Positions 1-7,571 of a stretch of DNA of 64,000 nt are shown piece by piece. The position numbers and the translations under genes are program-made. The stretch is from Planctomycetota bacterium. GTDB lineage: Bacteria; Planctomycetota; Phycisphaerae; UBA1845. Numbering within the stretch: position 1 is the stretch's first letter; every line of letters starts with the position of its first letter. Under the pieces are notes generated by a model. It was not told the DNA's origin, did no database searches, and saw only the letters and a list, made by a program, of their open reading frames with translations. Where the stretch lies: the NCBI GenBank assembly GCA_030616775.1, contig JAUWWQ010000016.1, positions 19,071-83,070 of the forward strand, read 5' to 3'.

Positions 1-2
1 AC

Positions 3-98
3 GACGAGATTATCGCCAAGGCTACCGGCATGTTCCGAGCGCTGGATTGCCAGGCTCCCTCCATATCAAGATTGCCCGAGGAGGTGACAATACCTTGA
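3..98 (+). CDS. C-terminal tail of a chorismate-utilising synthase (PabB/TrpE-like), cut by the window edge
   Basis: An open frame enters from the left edge and ends at TGA 96-98. Only about 31 residues are visible. The segment EIIAKATGMFRAL resembles the last helix of anthranilate or aminodeoxychorismate synthase component I. Its stop overlaps the TTG start of the next gene (TTGA), which is typical of translational coupling, and that next gene looks like pabC. PabB makes 4-amino-4-deoxychorismate, the substrate of PabC, so the context favours PabB over TrpE. The identification rests on very little sequence and mainly on the neighbour. Confidence 0.5.
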   Translation, partial: DEIIAKATGMFRALDCQAPSISRLPEEVTIP

Positions 99-961
99 CA
101 GGAATTGTTTACCTTAACGACCGGTTCGTCAGTGAGCCCGATGCCAGGATAAGCGTGTACGACGGCGGCTGGCTCCACGGAGCCGGTCTGTTCGAGACAA
201 TGCGGGCCGAAAACGGCTGTGTCTTTCGTCTGGAGTCACACATCGAGCGGTTGCGCCGATCGGCCTCAAAGCTGTTGATGGCAATCGAGCCCGAGGCGCT
301 GCCGGACCGTAATGTCTTCGCCGAATTGCTGGAGCGAAACAGCCTCAAAGCTGCCCGGGTACGGCTAATGGTCACCGCCGGATCCATGCGCGGCCATAGA
401 ACGACAGACAATTCTGACTTTACGGTCTGTGCCACGGTCGCTGACTTATCCCCGTATCCCGCGGATTTCTATGAAAAAGGTGTCCCCGTGATCATCTGTG
501 ATTTTCGAATATCACCGAGCGATCCGCTTGCCGGCCACAAGACCACGTGTTATTTGCCGCGTCTTCTGGGTCTCCGCCAGGCGCAGCAAGGGAAATGCGT
601 AGAAGCGCTGTGGTTTACAACGGCAAACCGTCTGGCCGAAGGCTCCATCAGCAATGTCTTCATCATAAAGAACGGCGTCTTGAATACCCCGCCGCTGGAC
701 ACGCCGGTGCTCCCGGGAATAACCCGGGGGATCGTCTTGGAGATTGCCCGCCAGATCGGAATCGAAGTTCAGGAGTGCCCATTGACGGTCAATGACCTGC
801 TCGATGCCGATGAAGTCCTGCTCACCAATGCCATCATGCAGGTTATGCCCGTCATCCGGGTCGAGAAACATGATATCCACAACGGCCGGGCAGGCCCGCT
901 CGGAAAGAGGTTGCTGCAGGAGTATCGCACACGCGTGAAAGAGGAGTGCATGAGCAAGTGA
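95..961 (+). CDS. pabC: Class IV aminotransferase fold enzyme, probably aminodeoxychorismate lyase
   Basis: A PLP enzyme of fold type IV, about 288 residues. The TTG at 95 is chosen because GAGGAGGTGA (about 78-87) lies just upstream and the TTG overlaps the previous stop. Family landmarks are the N-terminal DARISVYDGG...GLFETMR segment, the likely Schiff-base lysine in AGHKTTCYLPR (about K149), and LAEGSISNVFI (about E182) near the cofactor. PabC releases pyruvate from aminodeoxychorismate to give p-aminobenzoate for folate synthesis. Branched-chain or D-amino-acid aminotransferases share this fold, so the PabC call leans on the upstream pabB-like tail. The gene ends where the NIF3 gene begins. 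Confidence 0.75.
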   Translation: MTGIVYLNDRFVSEPDARISVYDGGWLHGAGLFETMRAENGCVFRLESHIERLRRSASKLLMAIEPEALPDRNVFAELLERNSLKAARVRLMVTAGSMRGHRTTDNSDFTVCATVADLSPYPADFYEKGVPVIICDFRISPSDPLAGHKTTCYLPRLLGLRQAQQGKCVEALWFTTANRLAEGSISNVFIIKNGVLNTPPLDTPVLPGITRGIVLEIARQIGIEVQECPLTVNDLLDADEVLLTNAIMQVMPVIRVEKHDIHNGRAGPLGKRLLQEYRTRVKEECMSK

Positions 962-2094
962 ATGGACAATCTCAGACAAACGCCAAGTGCACCATAGCCG
1001 GATTTTGCGCGACAATGGAGTCAATTGTACCGACCGTGCTGGCCCAGAGCTGGGACAACGTTGGTCTGCTCGCCGGCGACCGCCAGGGGCCGGTCGACCG
1101 CGTGCTCACGTGCATCGATCTCACTCCGGCAGTGGTTGAGGAGGCCCTGGGCGAGAAGATCGATGTCATCCTGGCCTACCATCCGCCGATCTTCAAGCCC
1201 GTCTCCTCCCTTTGTGCGGACGGCACCGGCACGGAAGCAGTTGTGTTTCAATGTATCCGAAACGGCATTGCCATTTACGCCGTGCACACGGCCCTGGACA
1301 CCGCCGACGGCGGAACAAATGACGTGATTGCGTCACTCTGCGGCATCGACGACACCGAACCGCTGGAATACGTCGATGATCCTACGGTCGAAGTGTGCAA
1401 GTTTGTCGTCTTTGTCCCGCCGAACGCTATCAAGAAGGTCTCCAATGCAATGTTCACCGCCGGCGCCGGGCATATCGGGGACTACAGCCGGTGCAGCTAC
1501 CGGACTTCCGGCCAGGGTACCTTCTTCGGCGGGGAGGCAACGCAACCGATCATAGGCGAGCCGGGTCGTATGGAGTATGTAGACGAGATCCGCCTCGAAA
1601 CAGTGGTTCCATTGAAATCGCTCCCGGCCGTCGTGACCGCGATGGTCCAAGCCCATCCTTATGAGGAGCCGGCCTTCGACGTCTACCCGCTCAAGCCCCC
1701 ACCCCTGCGCGGCATCGGGCGGATTGGCAGGTTGCCGCGTCCAGTGCACTTGGCGAGTCTCGCCCGAAAACTGAAGCGCGCTACGGACGCAGCCCATGTC
1801 CAGATTGTCGGTCCGCCGGATCGCACGATAGACCGCGCCGTCATCGTCGTCGGGGCTGCAGGCAGCCTCCCGTTTCGCACCTCACTCACGCTGAACGACG
1901 TCATCATCACCGGGGAAATCCGCCACCATGACGCTTTGACTATCCAGCGTCGCGGTTGCAGTGCCATCGCACTGGGCCATTGGACAAGCGAACGACCTGT
2001 TCTCGCGCCGCTGACACAGCGGCTCCAAGGGGCGCTCCCAGGTGTCACGGTCCAGATAAGCCAATCCGATGAGAATCCCTTCAATTCGTTATGA
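958..2094 (+). CDS. NIF3-like dinuclear metal-centre protein (YqfO/YbgI family)
   Basis: About 378 residues. The N-terminal SWDNVGLLAGD, the metal-binding AYHPPIFKP, and a C-terminal half containing ITGEIRHHDAL and a GHWTSER segment match the NIF3 family, whose members form toroidal hexamers with two metals per subunit. A middle segment (roughly residues 145-250, ending near AHPYEEPAFDVYPL) matches the PII/CutA-like insert of longer YqfO-type members. GTG at 958 is preferred because GAGGAG at 941-946 is well spaced; GTG at 946 is the alternative. It overlaps the pabC stop. Family members are sometimes named GTP cyclohydrolase I type 2, but the physiological role is unsettled. Confidence 0.85.
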   Translation: MNGQSQTNAKCTIAGFCATMESIVPTVLAQSWDNVGLLAGDRQGPVDRVLTCIDLTPAVVEEALGEKIDVILAYHPPIFKPVSSLCADGTGTEAVVFQCIRNGIAIYAVHTALDTADGGTNDVIASLCGIDDTEPLEYVDDPTVEVCKFVVFVPPNAIKKVSNAMFTAGAGHIGDYSRCSYRTSGQGTFFGGEATQPIIGEPGRMEYVDEIRLETVVPLKSLPAVVTAMVQAHPYEEPAFDVYPLKPPPLRGIGRIGRLPRPVHLASLARKLKRATDAAHVQIVGPPDRTIDRAVIVVGAAGSLPFRTSLTLNDVIITGEIRHHDALTIQRRGCSAIALGHWTSERPVLAPLTQRLQGALPGVTVQISQSDENPFNSL

Positions 2095-2106
2095 TGGAAA
2101 TGCCAC

Positions 2107-3096
2107 TCAGGCAAGCACGATGAGCTGGTCGGGGGCGGCGTCTTGCCGGGCACGGGCGGTGCGTTGTTCTTTGAACAGCTTGGCGCACTTCTCCCGTCTG
2201 GCCGGGTCGTGGCTGTAACGCCAATGATCGACCAGGCCCAGGGCATCGGCGCAGTTGAGCGCGCTGGCCGGATATTGGCGCCAATGTTCGGCGCCCAAGG
2301 CCCTATGGAATGCGGCCGGTCCGCATGCCGGCAGACCTGAGCTGGCACGCAGGACGAAGTTGTAGGCAATCCCGATCGCCGCCACTACGCTGTCGATCAC
2401 ATCCCGGCCATAGCGCCCGCTCAGCACTGTCAGGTGTTCAAGGATTTGCTCGTCCGGGATGGGCAGGAGCTCGTAACGGATGAAGGCCTCCAGGGTTTGG
2501 CCCAATCGAGCAGTCCAGCCGTCGATCTGGCGTGAGGCGGCAGCACCGGCACGGTGGGCGAAGGCCTCCAGCGCCGGTTGGCCGTACTGTTCCGTCTCAG
2601 CCAGCCAGCGGAGCGTCGTGGTGAGCCTGCGTTTCGGGGAGTAGGTGCAGAAGACGGCTTCGGTGTGGGAACTCTCCCACCCTTTGATCGCCTCGGTCAG
2701 CAACCGACGTCCCAACCCGCCCCAGGGCCGCTCGGGAGTGGCCGTGATTTCATAGGCGCAGACATACCCGGCAGGCGGTGCGGAGAGCAACGAGGGTTGT
2801 GCGGGGTCTGATAACTTATCGCGGCTCAGGTGAAACTTCTCTGTTGCCTTCCACTTCACGTACGCCAGCAACGCCTCATGCTTCCCGTAGTCGTTGGCAT
2901 AGAGGACATCGACGTGGTCGCTCTCCAGCTCGGCGATGAAGCGGTCCCGGCTCAGCCGGCCTTCCCACGGTGTGGACCAGGCCCGGCAGTGCAGCTCATA
3001 AGCGGCGTCATGCCAATAGACGGGGAACTCCCCCGGGCCGAACCCCACGTGCTGGACTACTTCAACTTGCCTCAGAGCATCGAGCATTCCAGTCAA
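2107..3096 (-). CDS. Divergent malonyl-CoA decarboxylase-like protein
   Basis: 329 residues with no signal peptide or membrane segment. By eye, the malonyl-CoA decarboxylase (MCD) catalytic set can be placed: Glu116 in CAYEITAT (MCD: FVEVAL), Ser153 in FCTYSPKRRL (MCD: FSTLSPIPGF), His264 in AAFHRALGA (MCD: FHLxNGA) and Tyr294 in GLVDHWRY (MCD: GLMVNYxY). Spacings of 37, 111 and 30 residues compare with about 27, 94 and 33 in the human enzyme. MCD converts malonyl-CoA to acetyl-CoA on a GNAT-like fold. The position just downstream of the methylmalonyl-CoA epimerase and mutase genes on the same strand suggests a malonyl- or methylmalonyl-CoA substrate. Overall similarity is low, so the family call is tentative, but the coding frame is clear. 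Confidence 0.6.
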   Translation of the reverse strand: MTGMLDALRQVEVVQHVGFGPGEFPVYWHDAAYELHCRAWSTPWEGRLSRDRFIAELESDHVDVLYANDYGKHEALLAYVKWKATEKFHLSRDKLSDPAQPSLLSAPPAGYVCAYEITATPERPWGGLGRRLLTEAIKGWESSHTEAVFCTYSPKRRLTTTLRWLAETEQYGQPALEAFAHRAGAAASRQIDGWTARLGQTLEAFIRYELLPIPDEQILEHLTVLSGRYGRDVIDSVVAAIGIAYNFVLRASSGLPACGPAAFHRALGAEHWRQYPASALNCADALGLVDHWRYSHDPARREKCAKLFKEQRTARARQDAAPDQLIVLA

Positions 3097-3234
3097 TTAT
3101 AGGCCCCCAAGAAGCGCGTACGGTGTTCCCCCTCTGCAAATCGGCGGGCCGCGGTGGGCGGTTCAGGAGAATCCGGCGCGTTGCTCCGGGCGTTTCGGAC
3201 CTTCGCCGGCAGTTCCTTGAAGAAGTTTGTTAGG

Positions 3235-3250
3235 CAGGCTCTCCAGCCTG
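3235..3250. repeat. Small palindrome (CAGGCT stem)
   Basis: CAGGCT-CTCC-AGCCTG, 6-bp arms around a 4-nt loop. It is the first of three unrelated palindromes lined up in the gene-free stretch 3097-3456. The remainder of 3097-3234 shows no gene or clear signal. Confidence 0.7.
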
Positions 3251-3274
3251 TCAGAGCGGCCTTTGTGGTTGGAG

Positions 3275-3406
3275 CTAGTACCGTGTTTCACAAATACTAC
3301 GACTATAGATCACGCGCCGAGCCGCAGGCTTTAGCCTGCGCGGAGCACCGCGCGGGCTGAAGCCCGCGGCTCAGATAGTAGCAGGACTTATGAAACACAG
3401 TACTAG
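3275..3406. mobile_element. MITE-like palindromic element with CTAG-ended terminal inverted repeats
   Basis: The left end CTAGTACCGTGTTTCACAAA (from 3275) is mirrored by ACTTATGAAACACAGTACTAG, whose last 20 bases end at 3406. The similarity continues more weakly for about 33 bp (TACTACGACTAT versus ATAGTAGCAG). Inside lies a REP-like core at 3319-3372: outer arms GAGCCGC/GCGGCTC, then two inner hairpins, GCAGGCTTTAGCCTGC and GCGGGCTGAAGCCCGC. No coding capacity. The left arm recurs at 16613 and the right arm at 49120-49142; the core recurs at 10604, 49041, 53233 and 60775. It separates the epimerase gene from the MCD-like gene. Confidence 0.75.
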
Positions 3407-3424
3407 ACCGACTGGAAAGTCGGT
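3407..3424. repeat. Small palindrome (ACCGACT stem)
   Basis: ACCGACT-GGAA-AGTCGGT, 7-bp arms and a purine loop, directly abutting the right end of the MITE-like element. Unrelated in sequence to the other palindromes here but of the same architecture. Confidence 0.7.
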
Positions 3425-3456
3425 TCCACATACAGGCTCCATCTGCCGGCGGGGTG

Positions 3457-3867
3457 TCAGCGTGCGTGCTGACAGAATTCAGTCAGTACGCCGTTGGTGC
3501 TTTGGGGATGGGCGAAGGCGATTTTCATTCCGTGAGCGCCGTCGCGAGGGGCTTCATCAATGAGCCTGACGCCTGCTGACTTTAGTGCCGCCAGCGTGGC
3601 GGGCAGATCGTCGACGCGATAGGCAATGTGGTGCAGACCGGGGCCCCTTTTGTCCAGGAACCGTGCTATGGGGCTGTCATCGGCGGTCGGTTCGAGCAGC
3701 TCGATGCGAACTTCGCCCAGTTGAAAGAAAACGACGCGAACCTTCTGATCGGGGATCTCTTCGCTTCCCCCACAGTCCAACCCCAATACGTCGCGGTAGA
3801 AGCGGCTGGCCTCTTCGAGGGATCGGACAGCGATTCCAATGTGGTCAATCTGCGATGGCACCTGCAT
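3457..3867 (-). CDS. mce: Methylmalonyl-CoA epimerase
   Basis: 136 residues of the glyoxalase/VOC metalloenzyme superfamily, the normal size for the epimerase. It opens with IDHIGIAVRSLEEA, whose His is a metal ligand. GPGLHHIAYRVDD carries the second ligand region, IELLEP sits mid-protein, and a C-terminal Glu lies in NGVLTEFCQ. It interconverts (2R)- and (2S)-methylmalonyl-CoA so that the mutase can use its substrate. It lies downstream of the mutase large subunit on the same strand, separated by a hairpin-forming repeat. High confidence. Confidence 0.93.
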   Translation of the reverse strand: MQVPSQIDHIGIAVRSLEEASRFYRDVLGLDCGGSEEIPDQKVRVVFFQLGEVRIELLEPTADDSPIARFLDKRGPGLHHIAYRVDDLPATLAALKSAGVRLIDEAPRDGAHGMKIAFAHPQSTNGVLTEFCQHAR

Positions 3868-3869
3868 GA

Positions 3870-3990
3870 CACAATCCTAAAAGTCAAAACGTCTAAAAGT
3901 CTAAAAGTCAAAACGGGGAGTTGGCGAGACTTCTCCTCTTTATTTCGACTTTTTGACGTTTCGACGTTTCGATGTTTCGATGTTTTGACA
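3870..3990. repeat. Hairpin-forming short-tandem-repeat element (AAAGTC/GACTTT type)
   Basis: The left arm repeats AAAAGTCAAAACGTCT-like units and the right arm repeats TTTCGACGTT/TTTCGATGTT units that are roughly their reverse complement, so the whole can fold into a long imperfect hairpin around 'ggggagttggcgagacttctcct'-like sequence. It fills the gap between the epimerase start and the mutase stop. Noncoding. It is AT-rich relative to the flanking genes, which suggests an inserted element. Confidence 0.75.
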
Positions 3991-3993
3991 TTT

Positions 3994-5658
3994 CTAATCT
4001 TCGTACTCCCCGAACACCTTCCGCAATCGGTCGCATATCTCACCTACCGAAGCGTAGGCCTCCACGGCGCTGAGGATCAAGGGCATGAGGTTATCATCGC
4101 CGCGGGCTCCCGTTTCGAGAGCGTCGAGTGCACGGCCAACGGCGGTCGCGTCGCGCTGGGCGCGGACTGTATTTAACCGATCGATCTGTCGCTGCGTGGT
4201 CTCCTCGCTGATTGTCACAATCTCCGGTCGCGACTGCTCATCCGCAGTGTAGCGATTGACACCGACAATGACGCGCTCACCGCGCTCGATCTCCTGCTGA
4301 TACCGGTATGCGGACTGTTCGATCTCCCCCTGGGGGTAGCGTTGTTCGATGGCTGGCACCATCCCACCCATTTCGTCAATCTTCTTGATGTATGCTTCCG
4401 CCTCGGCCTCAATCTCATCGGTGAGCTTCTCGACAAAGTAGCTTCCGGCAAGCGGATCGACGGTATGGGCCACCCCGGATTCGTGGGCGATGATCTGCTG
4501 GGTCCTAAGTGCGATCTGGACCGCCTCTTCCGCAGGCAGGGCCAGGGCTTCGTCCCGGCTGCAAGTGTGCAGCGATTGGGTTCCACCGAGCACGGCGGAC
4601 AGGGCCTGCAGTGTCACCCTGACAACATTATTGTCAATCTGCTGAGCCGTAAGCGTCGCCCCGCAGGTCTGGGTATGGAAGCGCAGCATGCAGCTTCGCG
4701 GGTCCTTGGCCCCGAACCGCTCTTTCATGATCCGGGCCCATAGCCGGCGGGCGGCGCGGAACTTGGCCACCTCCTCCAGCACGTCCGTCATGGCCCCGAA
4801 GAAAAAGGCCACCCGCGGGGCAAACCGGTCCACGTCCAGCCCGGCATTGCGGGCAGCTTCGACGTATGCGACTCCGTCGGCAAGCGTGAAGCCGACCTCC
4901 TGGGCTGCGGTGGAGCCCGCTTCACGAATGTGATACCCGCTGACGCTGATGATGTTGAAGAGGGGCAGGTGCTCGGCAGCATAACCGAAGATATTGGTAA
5001 TCAGCCGCAGCGACGGAGCGGGCGGAAAGATGTATGTACCCCGGGCAATGTACTCTTTGAGCACATCATTTTGGATCGTACCGGTCAGCTTATCAGCGGG
5101 CACACCCTGCTTAGCCCCCACGGCGATATACATTGCCAGCAGCACGGCTGCAGGGGCGTTGATGGTCATCGACGTTGAGACCTTGTCCAGCGGGATGGAG
5201 TCGAAAAGGATCTCCATGTCAGCCAGCGTGTCGATGGCTACGCCCACCTTGCCGACTTCACCTGCTGCCAGCGGGTGGTCACTGTCGTAACCGATTTGGG
5301 TCGGTAGATCGAAGGCCACGCTCAGCCCGGTCTGCCCGCTTTCAAGCAGGAAACGATAGCGCTCATTGGTCTTTTCCGCCGTAGCGAAGCCGGCATACTG
5401 GCGCATGGTCCACAATCGCGAGCGATACATGGTCGGCTGCACACCGCGCGTGAATGGATACTCCCCAGGAAAGCCGAGCTGGTCGAGGTATCTCTCGCAG
5501 GCCAACCGGTCTTGCGTATAGCCAGGCAGATAGACCGTATCCACCGGCCGACCGGACACGGTGACTGTCCGTTCCGCCTGCTCCGGCATCTTGGCGACGG
5601 ACTTCGCCAGCGTTTCGGACTTCCACCGCTCGAAGCGTTCTTCCAGAAGACTATCCAT
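3994..5658 (-). CDS. Methylmalonyl-CoA mutase, catalytic (large) subunit without B12 domain
   Basis: 554 residues, the size of the stand-alone TIM-barrel domain of B12-dependent acyl-CoA mutases. MRQYAGF contains the active-site Tyr (Y88, equivalent to Tyr89 in the Propionibacterium enzyme) and [12 protein letters not shown] contains the His over the cobalt (H243, equivalent to His244). [12 protein letters not shown] and [14 protein letters not shown] are further family signatures. The B12-binding domain is a separate gene at 6178, so this is the split type seen in archaea and some bacteria. It isomerises (2R)-methylmalonyl-CoA and succinyl-CoA. The operon order is B12 subunit, MeaB remnant, this gene, epimerase. 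Confidence 0.95.
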   Translation of the reverse strand: MDSLLEERFERWKSETLAKSVAKMPEQAERTVTVSGRPVDTVYLPGYTQDRLACERYLDQLGFPGEYPFTRGVQPTMYRSRLWTMRQYAGFATAEKTNERYRFLLESGQTGLSVAFDLPTQIGYDSDHPLAAGEVGKVGVAIDTLADMEILFDSIPLDKVSTSMTINAPAAVLLAMYIAVGAKQGVPADKLTGTIQNDVLKEYIARGTYIFPPAPSLRLITNIFGYAAEHLPLFNIISVSGYHIREAGSTAAQEVGFTLADGVAYVEAARNAGLDVDRFAPRVAFFFGAMTDVLEEVAKFRAARRLWARIMKERFGAKDPRSCMLRFHTQTCGATLTAQQIDNNVVRVTLQALSAVLGGTQSLHTCSRDEALALPAEEAVQIALRTQQIIAHESGVAHTVDPLAGSYFVEKLTDEIEAEAEAYIKKIDEMGGMVPAIEQRYPQGEIEQSAYRYQQEIERGERVIVGVNRYTADEQSRPEIVTISEETTQRQIDRLNTVRAQRDATAVGRALDALETGARGDDNLMPLILSAVEAYASVGEICDRLRKVFGEYED

Positions 5659-5671
5659 AGTCGGGTTCTCA

Positions 5672-5813
5672 CGAATTCAGTTGTCAGTTATCAGTTATCA
5701 GTTCTCAGTTGTCAGTCATCAGTTTTCAGTCGCAAGACTCTGGCGGTCCCTCCTCTACTGATAACTGACGACTGATGACTGATGACTGATGACCGATGAC
5801 TGACAACTCCCTT
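5672..5813. repeat. Hairpin-forming heptamer repeat array (TCAGTTA/TGACTGA type)
   Basis: The left arm has repeated seven-base units such as TCAGTTA, TCAGTTG and TCAGTCA; the right arm has TGACGAC, TGATGAC and TGACTGA units complementary to them, around a centre near 5735-5755. The array lies between the mutase start codon and the MeaB-like frame. It has been read into the 3' end of that frame: the last 25 or so residues (SVIGHQSSVISRQLS...) are encoded by it. Similar heptamer arrays are known as STRR-type repeats in other bacterial phyla. Confidence 0.85.
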
Positions 5814-6172
5814 GCCACTTGATCCAGCGAGAGCTCGCCCCGCTCGAGTCTTGCAATCAACTCCTTCGTCGCGGGTGCAGCCAGCCTGTCCTCCAACGCC
5901 TGCTTACAGACGAGCATCGTACTGTGCCTGATCTCGCCCAGCACCTGCCTTTGTCTGTGACGCTGTCGTTGCTGGGGCTGGCGGGCAGCACGATCCAACT
6001 CCAGCAGCTTATCGAGCAACTGATCCACACCCTTCCCGGACTTCGCTTCGACTCCGACGACTTCGGGAGGCACGCCTTCTTGCCCCGCCTCATCCACGAG
6101 CGACATAGCGTAAGCCAGTGACCGCCGATCGCCCCGGCGTATCTTGTCAATGAGTGCGTCGAGTGCGTCCAT
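5726..6172 (-). pseudogene. MeaB/ArgK-type mutase chaperone with its GTPase core deleted
   Basis: 148 residues, against about 320 for MeaB. Residues 1-28 (LIDKIRRGDRRSLAYAMSLV) match the MeaB N-terminal helix. The frame then jumps to VVGVEAKSGKGVDQLLDKL, which corresponds to the end of the G domain, followed by the C-terminal helical part (RLERGELSLDQVAREL). The P-loop (GxxGxGKS), switch regions and NKxD are absent, so GTP binding is impossible. The deletion keeps the frame. The natural C terminus has been replaced by translated heptamer repeats. It starts 5 nt after the B12-subunit stop, the expected operon position. MeaB normally gates cofactor loading and protects the mutase. The gene is either dead or a reduced helical protein. 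Confidence 0.75.
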
Positions 6173-6177
6173 GTGGA

Positions 6178-6630
6178 TTAGGTCGTTACGGCGCTGCCCG
6201 CGGACTGGCTATTGGTCAGCGCTTCCTCCAAAGCGGAGAGGATTTCCGACAGAGCAGCGCCGGGCGTGAACACCCAATTAAAGCCGAGAGACCTCAGATA
6301 CGGAATGTCCTGGTCGGGAATCGTTCCACCGGCGAAGAGGACGATGTTCTCAGCGCCTTCCTCTTTGAGCAGCTCGGCCACGCGGGCGAAAAGCTCTTTG
6401 TGAGCTCCGCTCAAGAGGCTCAAGCCGATGGCCTCAACGTCTTCGTCGATGGCCGTGCGAACGATCTGCTCCGGCGTTTTGCGGATGCCGGTGTAGATGA
6501 CTTCATATCCGGCATTGCGCAGGGCCCGGACGATGAACTTGGCCCCTCGGTCGTGTCCGTCGAGGCCGACCTTACCGATGAGAATCCGTTTCGGTCTTCT
6601 GGCATTCACAGCGCGGCTCTTCGCTACCAC
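6178..6630 (-). CDS. Methylmalonyl-CoA mutase, B12-binding (small) subunit
   Basis: The cobalamin-binding Rossmann-like domain. ILIGKVGLDGHDRGAKFI carries the DxHxxG signature whose His coordinates cobalt; AIGLSLLSGAH and IVLFAGGTIP are the other nucleotide-tail contact motifs. The usual start of this family lies just before this segment. GTG 6630 (VVAKSRAV...) and GTG 6609 are both possible. The frame is open back to ATG 6816, but that extension (Arg/Cys/Pro-rich) looks noncoding. First gene of the module, working with the large subunit at 3994. Confidence 0.9.
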   Translation of the reverse strand: MVAKSRAVNARRPKRILIGKVGLDGHDRGAKFIVRALRNAGYEVIYTGIRKTPEQIVRTAIDEDVEAIGLSLLSGAHKELFARVAELLKEEGAENIVLFAGGTIPDQDIPYLRSLGFNWVFTPGAALSEILSALEEALTNSQSAGSAVTT

Positions 6631-6888
6631 CTGAGATTGTATGCACGGGTCGTGAGGCTGTATGTCAATCTTCAGCAACAGCTTATACCCCATTGTCCCG
6701 CAGGCGTCGAGAGACGGTAAGGCGCCTGGACGCACCCGGCACTGTCGACCGGCGGCCCACTTTGCACATCGCGGGCGAACCGGGCAAACGCCCCGGCCAC
6801 TCGTCGGGCCGTTCAAGAGGGTCCCGTTTGCCGCCGCTTTCCGGTAGACTACCTCCGCGGATCAGACCTTTTTGCAGAGGAGCGCGTT

Positions 6889-7476
6889 ATGAGAATACTT
6901 GCCTTGCAGGGCAGCCCCAGGCCCAACGGCAATACCCAGGCTGTTTTGGATATCGTACTGGCTTCAGCCAAGCAGGCCGGTGCTGAAACCGAAACCATAC
7001 AACTGATCGACCTGAAGAATCTGAAGGGTTGCATGGAATGTCTGGCATGCAACAAGAACCTGGACGAACCTGCTTGTGCCGTTGACGACGATATGCAGGC
7101 AATCCTGGAAAGGGCGATAAAGGCCGACGTAATCGTCTGGGCGACGCCGGTTTTCTGCTGGTCACCCTCGTGGCTGCTCAAGATGGCCATGGACCGCTTC
7201 TACTGTATGTTCAAGTTCGACGAGAGCGGCGACTACAGGTGCCTCCTCGCGGGGCGGAAGATGGCGGCGGTCATTAGCGCCGGCGGAGGGGAGAATGACG
7301 GAGCCGATTTGATCCAGGAGACCTGTCGGCGCATGGCTCAGTTTGCCGAGGCAGAATGGCTCGGCGCGTTTATAGCCGGCAAGGTGACGGACCCGGATTC
7401 CATCCGCGCCGATACCGCCCTCGTCGAGCGGGCCCGTGCCTTCGGCCGGCAGTTGGCAGCGCAGGGTACCGTGTGA
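6889..7476 (+). CDS. Flavodoxin-fold NAD(P)H-dependent FMN oxidoreductase
   Basis: 195 residues. LALQGSPRPNGNTQAVL at the N terminus is the FMN-phosphate loop of the NADPH-dependent FMN reductase / iron-sulfur flavoprotein family, and WATPVFCWSPSWLLK is the second FMN contact. Four cysteines (GCMECLACNK...ACAVDD) sit where iron-sulfur flavoproteins carry their cluster ligands, but the spacing is not the full canonical set, so cluster binding is uncertain. GAGGAG lies just upstream of ATG 6889. Divergent from the mutase module. Substrate unknown. Confidence 0.85.
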   Translation: MRILALQGSPRPNGNTQAVLDIVLASAKQAGAETETIQLIDLKNLKGCMECLACNKNLDEPACAVDDDMQAILERAIKADVIVWATPVFCWSPSWLLKMAMDRFYCMFKFDESGDYRCLLAGRKMAAVISAGGGENDGADLIQETCRRMAQFAEAEWLGAFIAGKVTDPDSIRADTALVERARAFGRQLAAQGTV

Positions 7477-7571
7477 CATGGGCCGGCCTTTAGGAGACTT
7501 GCCCGTATTCTTTATCTCATCAGGCGTCCTGCTGATGCCCTCACGGATAGGACAACATGTGGAGATCAAAC

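Noticed and set aside
512..1024. 170-residue minus-strand open frame over pabC and NIF3
   Set aside because: Antisense to two genes with clear family motifs; no start signal or domain.
1683..2369. 228-residue minus-strand open frame overlapping the NIF3 and MCD-like genes
   Set aside because: It is antisense or out of frame to two well-supported genes, rich in Pro/Arg/Ser, and has no motif.
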